Shown here: piece after piece, positions 26,794 to 35,980 of the stretch
How positions within the stretch are numbered: position 1 is the first letter of the stretch
Layout: the number at the start of each line of letters is the position of its first letter
Source of the DNA: Paraburkholderia sp. BCC1885
GTDB taxonomy: Bacteria; Pseudomonadota; Gammaproteobacteria; Burkholderiales; Burkholderiaceae
DNA length: 64,000 bases
Reading direction: 5' to 3'
Assembly: GCF_900996235.1 (NCBI RefSeq)
Contig: NZ_CAAJGM010000011.1
Location: 62,001 to 126,000, forward strand
The notes under the pieces: generated by a model
What the model saw: only the letters and a program-made list of their open reading frames with translations
What the model was told of the DNA's origin: nothing
Database searches by the model: none
Made by a program: the position numbers and the translations under genes

Positions 26794-27657
26794 TCAGTCC
26801 GGCGGCAAGCCCGTGGTTGCGGCGAGCGGCGCGTGTAAATGCGTCTGCAGGAATGTGACGAGATCCGCCAGCGCCTCGGCATGGATCGCCAGGCCGTCGC
26901 GCGAGGTATTGGCGTAGCGTCGCACTTCGGTGAGCACGCCTGCGCGAGTCAGCGCGGCCGCGTAATTCTCGGCCTCGACGTGCAGCGAATCGTGCTGGGC
27001 ACTGGCAATCAGCCCGGGCGGCAAGCCCGCCAGCCGCCACGAATCCAGCGGCGCCGCGTAGGGATGCACCCGTTGCGCGGCGTTCGGCAGATATTCGCGA
27101 TAGCAGCGCGCGCACTGGTTGAGGTCGGGGGATGGCGGGGCTTTCTCGTGATCGACGACGCGCGTCATGCTCGGATCGAGCAGCGGCGCCAACAAGGCCT
27201 GCGCGGAGATTGTCACTTCCCGGCGGTCGCGCGCGATGGCCGAAACGCAGGTGGCGAGGTTGCCGCCGGCGTCATGGCCGGCAATGCCCACAAGACGCGG
27301 ATCGGCGCGTTGCCCGCGCGCCTGGCAGACGGCCCATTGCAAGGCGCGGTAACCGTCCTCCGGCGCGGCAGGAAACGGAAACTGCGGCGCCAGCGAATAG
27401 CCCACCGACACCACCCACGCCGGCATGCCGCGAGCAATATGACGCGCTGCAAGATCTGCGTCGTCGAGCGTGCCATCGGTAAATCCGCCGCCATGGAAAT
27501 ACAGCACCACGGGAAGAATGCCGCCCCTCGAGGCGGGTCGATAGCTGCGCAGCGTGATGGGCTGCGCGTGTCCGCTAATGCGGACATCCTCGATACAAAG
27601 TCCCAGATCCAGCTTCGACACCATGTCTACCGTCGAACGCGCTCGCGCCGTCCCCAT
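26794..27657 (-). CDS. Alpha/beta hydrolase fold protein, Ser nucleophile replaced by Asp
   Basis: A 287-residue protein of the hormone-sensitive-lipase-like alpha/beta hydrolase group. The oxyanion-hole motif HGGG is present (55-58), as is the acid Asp in AQHDSLHVEAENY (Asp223). The nucleophile elbow, normally GDSAGG, reads GHDAGG, putting Asp129 where Ser is expected. The usual C-terminal HGF histidine is not in its normal setting (SRDGLAIHAEA). It therefore either uses an Asp nucleophile or is non-catalytic. The start is uncertain: ATG 27657, with TTG 27687 and ATG 27624 as alternatives. It lies between two LysR genes. Confidence 0.82.
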   Translation of the reverse strand: MGTARARSTVDMVSKLDLGLCIEDVRISGHAQPITLRSYRPASRGGILPVVLYFHGGGFTDGTLDDADLAARHIARGMPAWVVSVGYSLAPQFPFPAAPEDGYRALQWAVCQARGQRADPRLVGIAGHDAGGNLATCVSAIARDRREVTISAQALLAPLLDPSMTRVVDHEKAPPSPDLNQCARCYREYLPNAAQRVHPYAAPLDSWRLAGLPPGLIASAQHDSLHVEAENYAAALTRAGVLTEVRRYANTSRDGLAIHAEALADLVTFLQTHLHAPLAATTGLPPD

Positions 27658-27768
27658 TGTTTTGATAGCACCTATTGTGGTGCCCAATGAGAGCCAGATA
27701 AAGACCTGTAATGCCGAAACACAATCTCTGAGCGCTAAACAATCCGTATCCGCGGCGCTCGCGGCGGT

Positions 27769-28797
27769 TTAGACGGCCAGTTCTACCCTATCCGCCGCTG
27801 CAGCGGCCGGCGCCGGCGCGCTGCGCCGGACGGCGGGCGCGGCCTGCTCCGGCACGGTGGTCGGCAGGCAGCGCAGTTCGGCGTCTTCCTGACCGGAGAA
27901 CAGCGGGCAGCGGCCGAACAGCTCAGCCACCCAATCGACGAACACCCGCACCGTGGGCGACAGATGGCGGTTATGCGGATACACAGCGGAAATCGGCAGC
28001 GGCGATGGCTTCCATTGCGACAGCACTTCGACCAGCTCGCCGGAGCGCAGATGCGGCAACGCCATGAAACGCGGCGCCTGCATCAGACCCACACCTTTCA
28101 GGCCGCTAGCGACGTAGGCTTCGGCATCGTTGACGGCGATATTGCCGCGCATCTTGACCTCGACGGTCTCGTCGCCGACGCCAAAGGTCAGATCCATCAC
28201 GCGCCCGGTGCGGCCGAGGAAATAGTTGACCGCGACGTGGTTCTGCAGATCGTCGATTGTCTCGGGCGTGCCGTGCTGCTCCAGATACACGGGGCTCGCC
28301 ACCGTCACGCGCTGGAACACGCCAATGCGGCGCGCCACCAGACTCGAATCCTGCAAGGTGCCGATCCGGATCACGCAATCCACGCCCTCCTGGATCAGGT
28401 CGACGGGCTTGTCGCCGAAGCCGACCATCAGTTCGATGTCCGGGTAACGCTCGTGAAACTCGTCGATCTTCGGCATCAGCACCAGCTTGCCTAGCGCGCT
28501 CGGCATGTCGACCCGCAACTTGCCGCGTGGCGCGCGCTGCGCGTGGGACAAGGAGCTTTCGGTCTCTTCGATGTCCGCCAGAATGCGCACGCAGCGCTCG
28601 TAGTAAGCAGCGCCATCCGCTGTCAGACTCAGACGCCGTGTCGTGCGCTGCAGCAGCCGCACCTTCAGATGCGCCTCGAGATTCTGGATGATCGTCGTCA
28701 CCGACGCGCGCGGCAGATCGAGCGTGTCCGCGGCGCGCGAAAAGCTGTTGGTGTCCACCACACGCGTGAATACTTTCATTGCTTGCAGACGGTCCAT
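27769..28797 (-). CDS. LysR family transcriptional regulator
   Basis: A 342-residue LysR protein: HTH MDRLQAMKVFTRVVDTNSFS then RASVTTIIQNLEAHL, and an effector domain with GKLRVDMPSALGK and VDLIQEGVDCVIRIG. The C-terminal 35 residues are an Ala/Pro-rich extension (VRRSAPAPAAAAADRVELAV) beyond the normal end, probably disordered. It is divergent from a TetR gene across a 275-bp region with three palindromes. Target unknown. Confidence 0.9.
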   Translation of the reverse strand: MDRLQAMKVFTRVVDTNSFSRAADTLDLPRASVTTIIQNLEAHLKVRLLQRTTRRLSLTADGAAYYERCVRILADIEETESSLSHAQRAPRGKLRVDMPSALGKLVLMPKIDEFHERYPDIELMVGFGDKPVDLIQEGVDCVIRIGTLQDSSLVARRIGVFQRVTVASPVYLEQHGTPETIDDLQNHVAVNYFLGRTGRVMDLTFGVGDETVEVKMRGNIAVNDAEAYVASGLKGVGLMQAPRFMALPHLRSGELVEVLSQWKPSPLPISAVYPHNRHLSPTVRVFVDWVAELFGRCPLFSGQEDAELRCLPTTVPEQAAPAVRRSAPAPAAAAADRVELAV

Positions 28798-28891
28798 ATC
28801 CCGATCCCTTTGAGCTTTTCAGATTTGCCCCGCCCGACGACACCGGCGGCGTGCGCAAGACCGGCATCGAAGCTGGCCTGCATGGTTGAAA

Positions 28892-28908
28892 TGCGTATTT
28901 TTTACGCA
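28892..28908. promoter_or_regulatory. Palindrome TGCGTA-N5-TACGCA
   Basis: A perfect 6-bp inverted repeat with a T-tract spacer (TGCGTATTTTTTACGCA) lies 95 bp upstream of the LysR start and 5 bp from a putative TetR operator. It could be a second operator or the T-rich part of a promoter. Confidence 0.35.
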
Positions 28909-28912
28909 AACC

Positions 28913-28930
28913 AATACGACTGTCCGTATT
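28913..28930 (-). promoter_or_regulatory. Putative TetR operator 1
   Basis: Read on the minus strand, AATACGGACAGTCGTATT is an imperfect palindrome with AATACG/CGTATT arms. It matches the site at 29044-29061 at most positions (AATAYGGAC..CGTA), which suggests one protein binds both. It is in the promoter of the divergent LysR gene. Confidence 0.5.
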
Positions 28931-29043
28931 AAAATGTAATCAAGCTATGATGTCAAGGATTTCCATAGTATCGTCAAGCCGCTGATTTCCATGCCAGACG
29001 GCCAAACGCACGCCCATGGCGGGATTGCCCGCGTTGACTCGCC

Positions 29044-29061
29044 AATATGGACGACCGTACA
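29044..29061 (+). promoter_or_regulatory. Putative TetR operator 2
   Basis: AATATGGACGACCGTACA lies 12 bp before the TetR start codon, overlapping its likely promoter or leader, which is the usual place for autorepression. It shares the AATAYGGAC core with operator 1. Confidence 0.5.
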
Positions 29062-29072
29062 ATTTACTCACT

Positions 29073-29654
29073 ATGCCTAGACCCTCTCACCGCGGAAAAA
29101 TCCTCACCGAAGGCCTCAAAGTCGTCCACGAACGCGGCTTTGCGGGTGCCAGCGTGCGCGACATCGTTCACGCGGCGGGGGTGCCGCAAGGCTCGTTCAC
29201 CAACCACTTTGCGTCGAAGGAAGCATTTGGCCTCGAGATTCTCGAGATCTATTTCGCCAATAGCCAGGAGGTGGTGCGCAACACGCTGCGCAACGACGCG
29301 CTCGCGCCGCTCAAACGGCTTGGCGACTACGTCGACTGGAGCATTTCGCGCATCTGTCAGAATCAGTCACGCAACGGGTGCCTGCTCGGCAACTTCGCGC
29401 TCGAAGCCAGCGACCATAGCGAGTTGATCCGCGAGCGTCTGGTGGCGATTTTCGCGGAGCTGCAACAGAGCTTCGAATACTGCCTCGCGGCGGCGGTCAA
29501 AGCGGGCGAACTGCCGGCCGATTTCGATTGCAACGACGTGGCGGGCTTTATCGTCGCCTCCCTGCAGGGCTCGATCCTGCTTGCCAAGGCGCAGCGCAGC
29601 CAGCAACCGGTGGTGCGCTTCAAGCATTTGCTGTTCACGAAGATCCTCCGCTAG
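29073..29654 (+). CDS. TetR family transcriptional regulator
   Basis: A 193-residue repressor. The N-terminal HTH (ILTEGLKVVHERGFAGASV, IVHAAGVPQGSFTNHFASKEAF) has the TetR pattern, with PQGSFTNHF in place of the commoner KGSLYHHF. The C-terminal ligand domain includes CLLGNFALEASDHSELIRERL, as in the AcuR/NemR-like group that senses electrophiles or unsaturated acids. ATG 29073 starts directly at MPRPSHRGKIL. Reductases of the kind such regulators control lie 2-5 kb downstream. Confidence 0.9.
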   Translation: MPRPSHRGKILTEGLKVVHERGFAGASVRDIVHAAGVPQGSFTNHFASKEAFGLEILEIYFANSQEVVRNTLRNDALAPLKRLGDYVDWSISRICQNQSRNGCLLGNFALEASDHSELIRERLVAIFAELQQSFEYCLAAAVKAGELPADFDCNDVAGFIVASLQGSILLAKAQRSQQPVVRFKHLLFTKILR

Positions 29655-29674
29655 GTGCCGGCCATGCGAGCGCC

Positions 29675-30727
29675 ATGAGCGATCGTCAAAAGCCTGCGGC
29701 CACGGCCGGTGCGCCCGCCTCCGGCCCCGAGCGCGCCGCGCGCGCCGAACGTGGCGAACGCGCCGCCAGCCATGACCGCGACGACGGCGCGAGCGGCGCC
29801 TCGGCGATGGACCGAGTAGGCTCGCTGAACGTGTTTGTCCGCTCCGCTGAAACCCGCAGCTTCACTGCCGCCGGCCGGCAAATGGGCATCTCCGCCTCGG
29901 CGGTCGGCAAGGCCATTTCCCGGCTGGAAACGCGCCTGGGCGTGCGCCTGTTCCATCGCAGCACCCGCAGCATCACGCTCACGCCGGAAGGCGCGCAATT
30001 CCTCAAGCGCTGCTCGCGCATCATCGAAGAAATCGAAGCGGCCGAAACCGAGCTCGCGCTGGCGACTTCCACGCCGCGCGGGCGCCTGCGGGTCAGCCTG
30101 CCGCTGGTCGGGATGCTGCTGATGCCGGTACTGGGCGCATTCATGAAAGCCTACCCGGAGATCACACTGGATCTCGACTTCAGCGACCGTCTCGTGGATG
30201 TCATCGAAGAAGGCTTCGACGTCGCCATGCGTACCGGCGAAGTCGGCGATTCGCAACTGATCACCCGCGCGCTGGGCCATTTCACGCACATCATCGTCGC
30301 CGCGCCGGCTTACCTCGCCGAGCGCGGCATGCCGGACACGCCAGAAGATCTGGCGAACCACGCCTGCCTGCAGCACCGTTTCCCGTCGACCGGCAAGCTG
30401 CGCCCCTGGCCGCTCGAACGCAATGGCGAGACGCTGAATATCGATCTCTCGCACGCGGCGGTGGTCAGCAATATCGAACCGCTGATTTCGATGGCGGAAC
30501 AGGGCTTAGGCCTTGCCTGCGTGCCCGACTTCACCGTGCGCGAACAATTGCGGCGCGGCGTTCTCGTGCATGTGCTGCCGCAGTTGCCGGGCAATCCGGG
30601 CGTGTTCCGCGCGCTCTGGCCGTCGGGACGGCATCTGTCGCCGAGGATTCGCGTCTTCGTCGACTTTATGGGTCAGCATTTGTTTCCCGCTTCCGGCGCT
30701 GCGCCGCGAGACGGTGCGGCGCGCTGA
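29675..30727 (+). CDS. LysR family transcriptional regulator
   Basis: A LysR protein of 350 residues from this ATG, or 306 residues if it begins at the ATG at 29807 (MDRVGSLNVFVRSAETRSF), which is where LysR homology starts. The 44-residue N-terminal segment is Ala/Gly/Arg-rich and has no known role; neither start has a strong ribosome binding site. The effector domain includes RLRVSLPLVGMLLMPVLGAF and VDVIEEGFDVAMRTGE. It precedes the aldo/keto reductase gene by 184 bp in the same direction. Confidence 0.88.
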   Translation: MSDRQKPAATAGAPASGPERAARAERGERAASHDRDDGASGASAMDRVGSLNVFVRSAETRSFTAAGRQMGISASAVGKAISRLETRLGVRLFHRSTRSITLTPEGAQFLKRCSRIIEEIEAAETELALATSTPRGRLRVSLPLVGMLLMPVLGAFMKAYPEITLDLDFSDRLVDVIEEGFDVAMRTGEVGDSQLITRALGHFTHIIVAAPAYLAERGMPDTPEDLANHACLQHRFPSTGKLRPWPLERNGETLNIDLSHAAVVSNIEPLISMAEQGLGLACVPDFTVREQLRRGVLVHVLPQLPGNPGVFRALWPSGRHLSPRIRVFVDFMGQHLFPASGAAPRDGAAR

Positions 30728-30911
30728 GTTGAGTTGAGTCGAGCCGGGGCGCGCCACCGTCCCGGGGCGCACACGGCGGTGTCCGCGAGAGCTTGTCAGT
30801 CGCCGCAGCCGCATTGTTCAGCGAGCGCGACAACTGTCTTCAGGCCACCCCGCTACATGCGTTGCCCGGAAATCACCTAGACTCACACCATCCATCACAA
30901 GGAGGCGACAA

Positions 30912-31778
30912 ATGAGCGATCTGGCGAATCCGTCGGCGAAAGCGTCGGGCACCTTCAAACTCGGCGGCGAAGTCGAGATTCATCGGCTGGGCTATGGCGC
31001 GATGCGTATTACCGGCCCTGGCATCTGGGGGCCGCCGGACGATCCGTCCGAGGCGCTGCGCACCTTGCAGAGCCTGCCCGAACTCGGCGTGAATTTCATC
31101 GACACGGCGGACTCTTATGGTCCGGATGTGTCCGAGCAGTTGATCCGCGAGGCCCTGCATCCCTACAAGGACCTGCTGATCGCGACAAAAGCGGGGCTGC
31201 GCCGTCCCGGACCCGACCGCTGGAATCCGGACGGCAATCCGGATTATCTACGGCAGCGGCTGCAAAAGAGCCTGCAAAACCTCGGCGTCGAGCAGATTGC
31301 GCTGTGGCAACTGCATCGCGTGGATCCGAACGTGCCGCGCGACGAACAGTTCGACGCGGTCCGTTCGATGCAAAACGAAGGCCTGATTCGCTTTGCGGGC
31401 CTAAGCGAAGTTTCGGTCGACGACATCGAAGCCGCCTCGAAATACTTCAAGGTGGCGACGGTGCAGAACCGCTACAACCTGACCGATCGCGGCAGCGAAG
31501 ACGTGCTGGAGTATTGCGAAAAGCATGGCATCGGCTTCATTCCGTGGTATCCGCTCGCGGCCGGCAGTCTGACGCAGCAAGGCTCGCCGCTGCAAAAGAT
31601 CGCCGCTGACCGTGGCGTCAGCGCGGGACAGATCGCCCTCGCGTGGCTGCTCAAGCGCAGCCCGGTGATCTTGCCGATCCCGGGCACGTCCAAACGCATC
31701 CATCTACGCGAAAACGTCGCCGCCGCGGAAATCAGCCTGAGCGACCAGGAGTTCGCGCAACTGGAAGCATTGCGGTAA
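30912..31778 (+). CDS. Aldo/keto reductase
   Basis: A 288-residue NADPH-dependent oxidoreductase with the AKR catalytic tetrad in place: Asp and Tyr in [10 protein letters not shown], Lys in LLIATKAGL and His in [10 protein letters not shown]. The C-terminal [16 protein letters not shown] is a typical NADP(H)-binding end. AAGGAGGCGACAA precedes the ATG, a strong binding site. It probably reduces reactive aldehydes or ketones. The SDR gene that follows is on the opposite strand and convergent. Confidence 0.92.
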   Translation: MSDLANPSAKASGTFKLGGEVEIHRLGYGAMRITGPGIWGPPDDPSEALRTLQSLPELGVNFIDTADSYGPDVSEQLIREALHPYKDLLIATKAGLRRPGPDRWNPDGNPDYLRQRLQKSLQNLGVEQIALWQLHRVDPNVPRDEQFDAVRSMQNEGLIRFAGLSEVSVDDIEAASKYFKVATVQNRYNLTDRGSEDVLEYCEKHGIGFIPWYPLAAGSLTQQGSPLQKIAADRGVSAGQIALAWLLKRSPVILPIPGTSKRIHLRENVAAAEISLSDQEFAQLEALR

Positions 31779-31815
31779 GTAGCCAGGCGCGCAGCCAGCC
31801 GGTGCGTCACTCATC

Positions 31816-32625
31816 TCAGGCGACGCTACGCACTCCGTAACGTGCGGCCGGCTCGCTGCGCGACAGATTCGGCTGCAACGCGAGGCGCGCCGACTCAAAC
31901 GTGTTCCAGTCATCCGCCTCCGGCAGCGAAGGCACCGTCGCGAACTCGCCCTGATCCAGGCCGGCGAGTGCCGCATCGACCAGATCGTCGACGCCCATCA
32001 CCATGCCCTGCGGCAGGTTTTCGACCGGCATCCCGGCGATGTCCCAGAACTCGGTACGGATCGCGCCGGGCAGCACCGCGTGCACGCGCACGCCCTTGTC
32101 CGCCAGTTCATGCTTGAGCGACTGGCTGAGCGCCAGCACGAAAGCCTTCGTGCCGCCGTACACGCCATTGAGGATCTCCGGCGCCACCGCGACGATCGAC
32201 GCGATATTGATGATCGTGCCGGCTCCACGCTGGACGAACGCCGGGGCAATCGCATAGGTCAGCCGCGTGAGCGCGGTGACGTTCAGCTCGATCATCGCTT
32301 CCATGGCGTCCACGTTGGAGACCAGCAGCGGACCCGCACCGCCGACGCCCGCATTGTTCACCAGCATCGTGATGCTCGAATCGGTGCGCAGAATCTCTTC
32401 GATGCGCCGCACGTCGGCCTTGTTGCCCAGATCCGCCGCGACCACTTCGATCGAGCGGCCGGTCGCCGTCGTCAGACGATTGGCCAGCTGGTCGAGGCGT
32501 TCGCGGTTGCGCGCCACCAGAATCAGGTCATAGCCGCGACGGGCCAGCCGATCCGCATAAACCGCGCCGATTCCGGAGGAAGCACCGGTGATGAGGGCCG
32601 TGCCCTTGTGTGTCGTATCGTTCAT
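31816..32625 (-). CDS. SDR family oxidoreductase
   Basis: A 269-residue classical short-chain dehydrogenase with TGASSGIG at residues 11-18, NNAGVGG, the catalytic Ser in NIASIVAV and YGGTK as the YxxxK pair. NARNRERLD after beta-2 suggests NADP(H) preference. ATG 32625 is chosen for AGGAGAAATTCA directly upstream. It is divergent from the GlxA-type regulator, which probably controls it. Substrate unknown. Confidence 0.9.
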   Translation of the reverse strand: MNDTTHKGTALITGASSGIGAVYADRLARRGYDLILVARNRERLDQLANRLTTATGRSIEVVAADLGNKADVRRIEEILRTDSSITMLVNNAGVGGAGPLLVSNVDAMEAMIELNVTALTRLTYAIAPAFVQRGAGTIINIASIVAVAPEILNGVYGGTKAFVLALSQSLKHELADKGVRVHAVLPGAIRTEFWDIAGMPVENLPQGMVMGVDDLVDAALAGLDQGEFATVPSLPEADDWNTFESARLALQPNLSRSEPAARYGVRSVA

Positions 32626-32787
32626 TGAATTTCTCCTGGGTTTCATGGTTTGCCGACCTCAGCCGGTCTGCATGAAACGGAGATTAAGCTCATAATGCGA
32701 TGTCTCAAATGCCATATAAACTACTTTTTGGGACATCCGCTGCGGCGCCCCCCAAAACCGCCGTCAAGGAACCGCGAGGACATCACC

Positions 32788-33738
32788 ATGTTACGAATCG
32801 GAATCGTGCTGTACCGGGGCTTTCAGGTGATCAACCTGGGCATTACGTCCGTCTTTGAATTCACCAACATGGCGGCCGGCCAGCCCCTTTACGAGTTCGT
32901 CCTGCTCTCCGAGCATGGCGGCCCGGTGCAGACCTCGGCCGGCTTTTCGGTCGAAACCCAGGCTTTCGACGACAGCCATTTCGACACCGTGCTGGTAGTC
33001 GGCGATAACGATGTGGTCGAGCCCAGTGCCGGCCTGATCGCCTTTCTGCAGCGCGCGGCGCGGACCTCGCGGCGCATCGGCTCCACCTGCACCGGCGCCT
33101 TCAATCTCGCCCAGGCGGGCCTGCTCGACGGCCGGCGCGCCACGACCCACTGGTATTTCGCCGCGCGTCTGCGTCGCGAATTTCCGGCGGTGAAACTGGA
33201 GGAGGACCGCATCTTTATCATCGACGGCGCGGTCTGGACTTCAGCGGGAATGACGGCCTGCATCGATCTTGCGCTCGCGCTGGTCGAAAAAGATGCCGGC
33301 GCGGAAATCGCGCGGCTGGTGGCGCGCAAGCTGGTCGTCTATCACCGGCGCGCGGGCGGTCAGACGCAGTTTTCCGCGCTGCTCGAACCGGAGCCGCGCT
33401 CCGACCGCATCCAGATGGCGCTCGCCTATGCGAAGCAGAATCTTCATACCGACCTCTCGGTCGTGCAGCTCGCCGGCGCGGTGCATTTGAGTCCGCGGCA
33501 ATTCAGCCGTGCGTTCCGGGCCGAGACCGGGCAATCGCCTGCGAAGGCGATTGAGCATCTGCGCATCGAGGCGGCGCGCCTGATGCTTGAATCGGGGCCG
33601 CATCCAATTGAAATCGTGGCGCGTGACACCGGTTTCGGTGACCGCGAACGCATGCGGCGCGCCTTCCTGCGCGCCTTCGGACAAACGCCGCAGGTCATCC
33701 GGCGCGCTTCGCGCGGCGCGGAGCCGCTGCATTTGTGA
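32788..33738 (+). CDS. GlxA family AraC-type regulator (DJ-1/PfpI + HTH)
   Basis: A 316-residue protein with an N-terminal DJ-1/PfpI-like domain (about 1-190; IGSTCTGAFNLAQAGLLDGRRAT split around the nucleophile-elbow Cys) and a C-terminal AraC HTH pair (VVQLAGAVHLSPRQFSRAFR, PIEIVARDTGFGDRERMRRAF). Members act as transcriptional activators rather than proteases. GCGAGGA lies seven bases before ATG 32788. It is divergent from the SDR gene and upstream of the old yellow enzyme gene. Confidence 0.92.
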   Translation: MLRIGIVLYRGFQVINLGITSVFEFTNMAAGQPLYEFVLLSEHGGPVQTSAGFSVETQAFDDSHFDTVLVVGDNDVVEPSAGLIAFLQRAARTSRRIGSTCTGAFNLAQAGLLDGRRATTHWYFAARLRREFPAVKLEEDRIFIIDGAVWTSAGMTACIDLALALVEKDAGAEIARLVARKLVVYHRRAGGQTQFSALLEPEPRSDRIQMALAYAKQNLHTDLSVVQLAGAVHLSPRQFSRAFRAETGQSPAKAIEHLRIEAARLMLESGPHPIEIVARDTGFGDRERMRRAFLRAFGQTPQVIRRASRGAEPLHL

Positions 33739-33914
33739 CGCCCATGTCCGCAATGTTCGGAACGTGAGCCTGTTTTTCCCTCTGCGAGACCGCTATAGAG
33801 TGATCGTCAAGGCAACGGACTTTCCGCGCTATCAGGCACAGCCCAAACGTGCAGCCTGGCGGAAGGTCCACGCGCCAGCCCGAATCTCAAGTCAATCTCG
33901 AAGCAGAGGAAATC

Positions 33915-35024
33915 ATGTCCAGGCTCTTTACCAGCGTCAAAGTCGGTCCTTATGAATTTGCCCACCGCGTCGTGCTTGCGCCGCTCACGCGCATGCGCGC
34001 CGAAGATGGCGCGAAGCCCGGCCCGTTGATGGCCGAATATTATGCACAACGAACTTCTCAGGGCGCGCTGCTGATCGGCGAAGCGACGATCGCCGCCGCC
34101 AACGGCAACGGCTACCTCGGCGCGCCGGGTCTGTTCGACGACAGCCAGATTGCCGGCTGGTGTCTCGTGACGGACGCCGTGCACGCCAAGGGCGGCAAGA
34201 TCTTTTTGCAGCTTTATCACGCCGGCCGTCAATCGAATTCGGAAGTGCAACCGGCGGGCAGTCAACCGGTCGGCCCGTCGGCGATTCCGCACGGTGGCGT
34301 CGCTTATACGAAGTCAGGCTGGGTACCCAACACCCCGAATCGCGCCCTGGAAATCGAAGAGATTGCCGGGCTCGTGGAGAGCTTCCGGCGCGCCGCCGAA
34401 CGCGGCGTGGCCGCCGGCTTCGATGGCGTGGAACTGCACGCGGCCAACGGTTATCTGTTTGATCAGTTCCTGCAGGACGGCAGCAACACGCGCACGGATA
34501 TCTATGGCGGCTCGTTTGAAAACCGTGCCCGTTTCCTGCTGGAAACGACGCGCGCGGTGATCTCCGTGTGGGGCAGCGACAAAGTGGCCGTGCGTCTTGG
34601 CCCGAGCGGTTCGTGGGGCGATATGTCGGACAGCGATCCGGTCGGCCTCTTCACCTACGTGGCCGAGGAACTGGGGAAGCTCGATCTCGCTTACCTGCAT
34701 CTGATCGAGCCGCGCGTGCTGGGTAATGTCGACGACGAGAGCAAGGACCAGAATCCGCTCGCCGCGCAACTGATCCGCAAGCACTACAAGGGGACGATTA
34801 TCGCGGCGGGCGGTTTCAAGGGCGAGACGGCAGAAGCCATCATCGAAGCCGGCGATGCGGACCTTGTCGCCTTTGGCCGCGACTTTATCGCCAATCCGGA
34901 TTTGCCGGAACGTCTGCGTAACAGGCTGCCGCTGAACCCCTACGACCGGCCGACCTTCTTTGGCGGCACCGAAATCGGCTACACGGATTACCCGTTTTAC
35001 AGCGAGGAAGCGCTGGTCGCCTGA
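33915..35024 (+). CDS. nemA: Old yellow enzyme family alkene reductase (NemA-like)
   Basis: A 369-residue FMN-dependent TIM-barrel oxidoreductase. The His/Asn substrate-binding pair is in GVELHAANGYL, followed by FLQDGSNTRTDIYGGS. The FMN phosphate site is in AAGGF and LVAFGRDFIANPDL. Such enzymes reduce activated C=C bonds, N-ethylmaleimide and nitro compounds with NAD(P)H. AGAGGA lies upstream of ATG 33915. Its presence near AKR, SDR and a TetR of the electrophile-sensing kind suggests a detoxification group, though they are not one operon. Confidence 0.93.
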   Translation: MSRLFTSVKVGPYEFAHRVVLAPLTRMRAEDGAKPGPLMAEYYAQRTSQGALLIGEATIAAANGNGYLGAPGLFDDSQIAGWCLVTDAVHAKGGKIFLQLYHAGRQSNSEVQPAGSQPVGPSAIPHGGVAYTKSGWVPNTPNRALEIEEIAGLVESFRRAAERGVAAGFDGVELHAANGYLFDQFLQDGSNTRTDIYGGSFENRARFLLETTRAVISVWGSDKVAVRLGPSGSWGDMSDSDPVGLFTYVAEELGKLDLAYLHLIEPRVLGNVDDESKDQNPLAAQLIRKHYKGTIIAAGGFKGETAEAIIEAGDADLVAFGRDFIANPDLPERLRNRLPLNPYDRPTFFGGTEIGYTDYPFYSEEALVA

Positions 35025-35043
35025 ACGACTCACGTGCATGAAG

Positions 35044-35080
35044 GCGGATGGTGGCTTGCTTATAACAGGCAGCCATCCGC
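35044..35080. terminator. Stem-loop between convergent nemA and uronate dehydrogenase genes
   Basis: An 8-bp perfect stem GCGGATGG/CCATCCGC, extended inward by GC pairs beyond a mismatch, lies between the two convergent stop codons. There is no T-run, so termination by this hairpin alone is unproven. Confidence 0.45.
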
Positions 35081-35096
35081 TCTCACCCGCCGTGCT

Positions 35097-35921
35097 TCAG
35101 GACTGCGGCAACGCCACTACGAACGCGCCGCCCTGAAAGCGCTGCGCCGGATCGTCGAACTCGTCGGTCGGCGCCTGGACCGGGAACAGATCGTCGAACT
35201 GCGCCGAACTGTCCTGCGGGCGATAGCCGAGAAACGCCGCCTTGGTGTTGTCCCACCAGGCCACCCGATTGTTCGACACGCCATACACGATGGCATGCCC
35301 CACGCGGTTGGTGAACAGCGAGCAGCGCACCAGCTCGATAAAGTCGCGATAGCTCAGATACGTCACCAGCATGCGCGGATTCTTTGGCACTTCGAACGAA
35401 GAGCCGATCCGCATGCAGACCGTCTCCAGACCGAAGCGGTCAAAGTAATAGCGCGACAACGATTCGCCGAAACATTTGGTCACGCCGTACAGACTGTCGG
35501 GACGCAAAGGCGCGTCGGCATCGATCACGGTGGTGGTCGGATGAAAGCCGATTGCGTGATTGGAACTCGCAAACAGCACGCGCTTCACACCGTGCTTCTG
35601 CGCCGCTGCGTACAGGTTGTAGACACCACGAATATTCGCTTCGAGCAGATCGTCGAACGGTGCATCGACGGAAATGCCGCCCAGGTGAACCACGGCATCG
35701 ACGCCTTCGAGCAGCGCATCCACGCCCGCGCGGTCCGCGAGATCCAGCACCACGTGCTCTTCATGCGCCGCCGCTTCGCCCAGCGGCGTGATATCCGACA
35801 GACGCACCACGTCGGCCCATTGCGCCAGCGCGCCGCGCAACTGCCGGCCCAGATTGCCGGCCGCGCCGGTCAGCAAAAGCCGGCGAAACGGCTTGGCTTT
35901 CGATTCCTGCTGTGTACTCAT
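35097..35921 (-). CDS. udh: Uronate dehydrogenase-like NAD-dependent oxidoreductase
   Basis: A 274-residue extended SDR/epimerase-fold protein with the Rossmann motif TGAAGNLGR, DLADRAGVDALLEGVDAVVHLGG, and catalytic YGVTK with Ser in ASSNHAIGFHP. The family oxidises D-galacturonate or D-glucuronate to the aldaro-lactone using NAD+. It lies 59 bp downstream of an MFS permease of the hexuronate type, which supports a uronate oxidative route. The following dehydratase and aldolase genes are not in the window. Confidence 0.85.
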   Translation of the reverse strand: MSTQQESKAKPFRRLLLTGAAGNLGRQLRGALAQWADVVRLSDITPLGEAAAHEEHVVLDLADRAGVDALLEGVDAVVHLGGISVDAPFDDLLEANIRGVYNLYAAAQKHGVKRVLFASSNHAIGFHPTTTVIDADAPLRPDSLYGVTKCFGESLSRYYFDRFGLETVCMRIGSSFEVPKNPRMLVTYLSYRDFIELVRCSLFTNRVGHAIVYGVSNNRVAWWDNTKAAFLGYRPQDSSAQFDDLFPVQAPTDEFDDPAQRFQGGAFVVALPQS

Positions 35922-35980
35922 CCTTGCTGCGTCTCCATTCCTGTTACCGACACTGTCTTCAAGGCGGCGACTGCCCCGCT

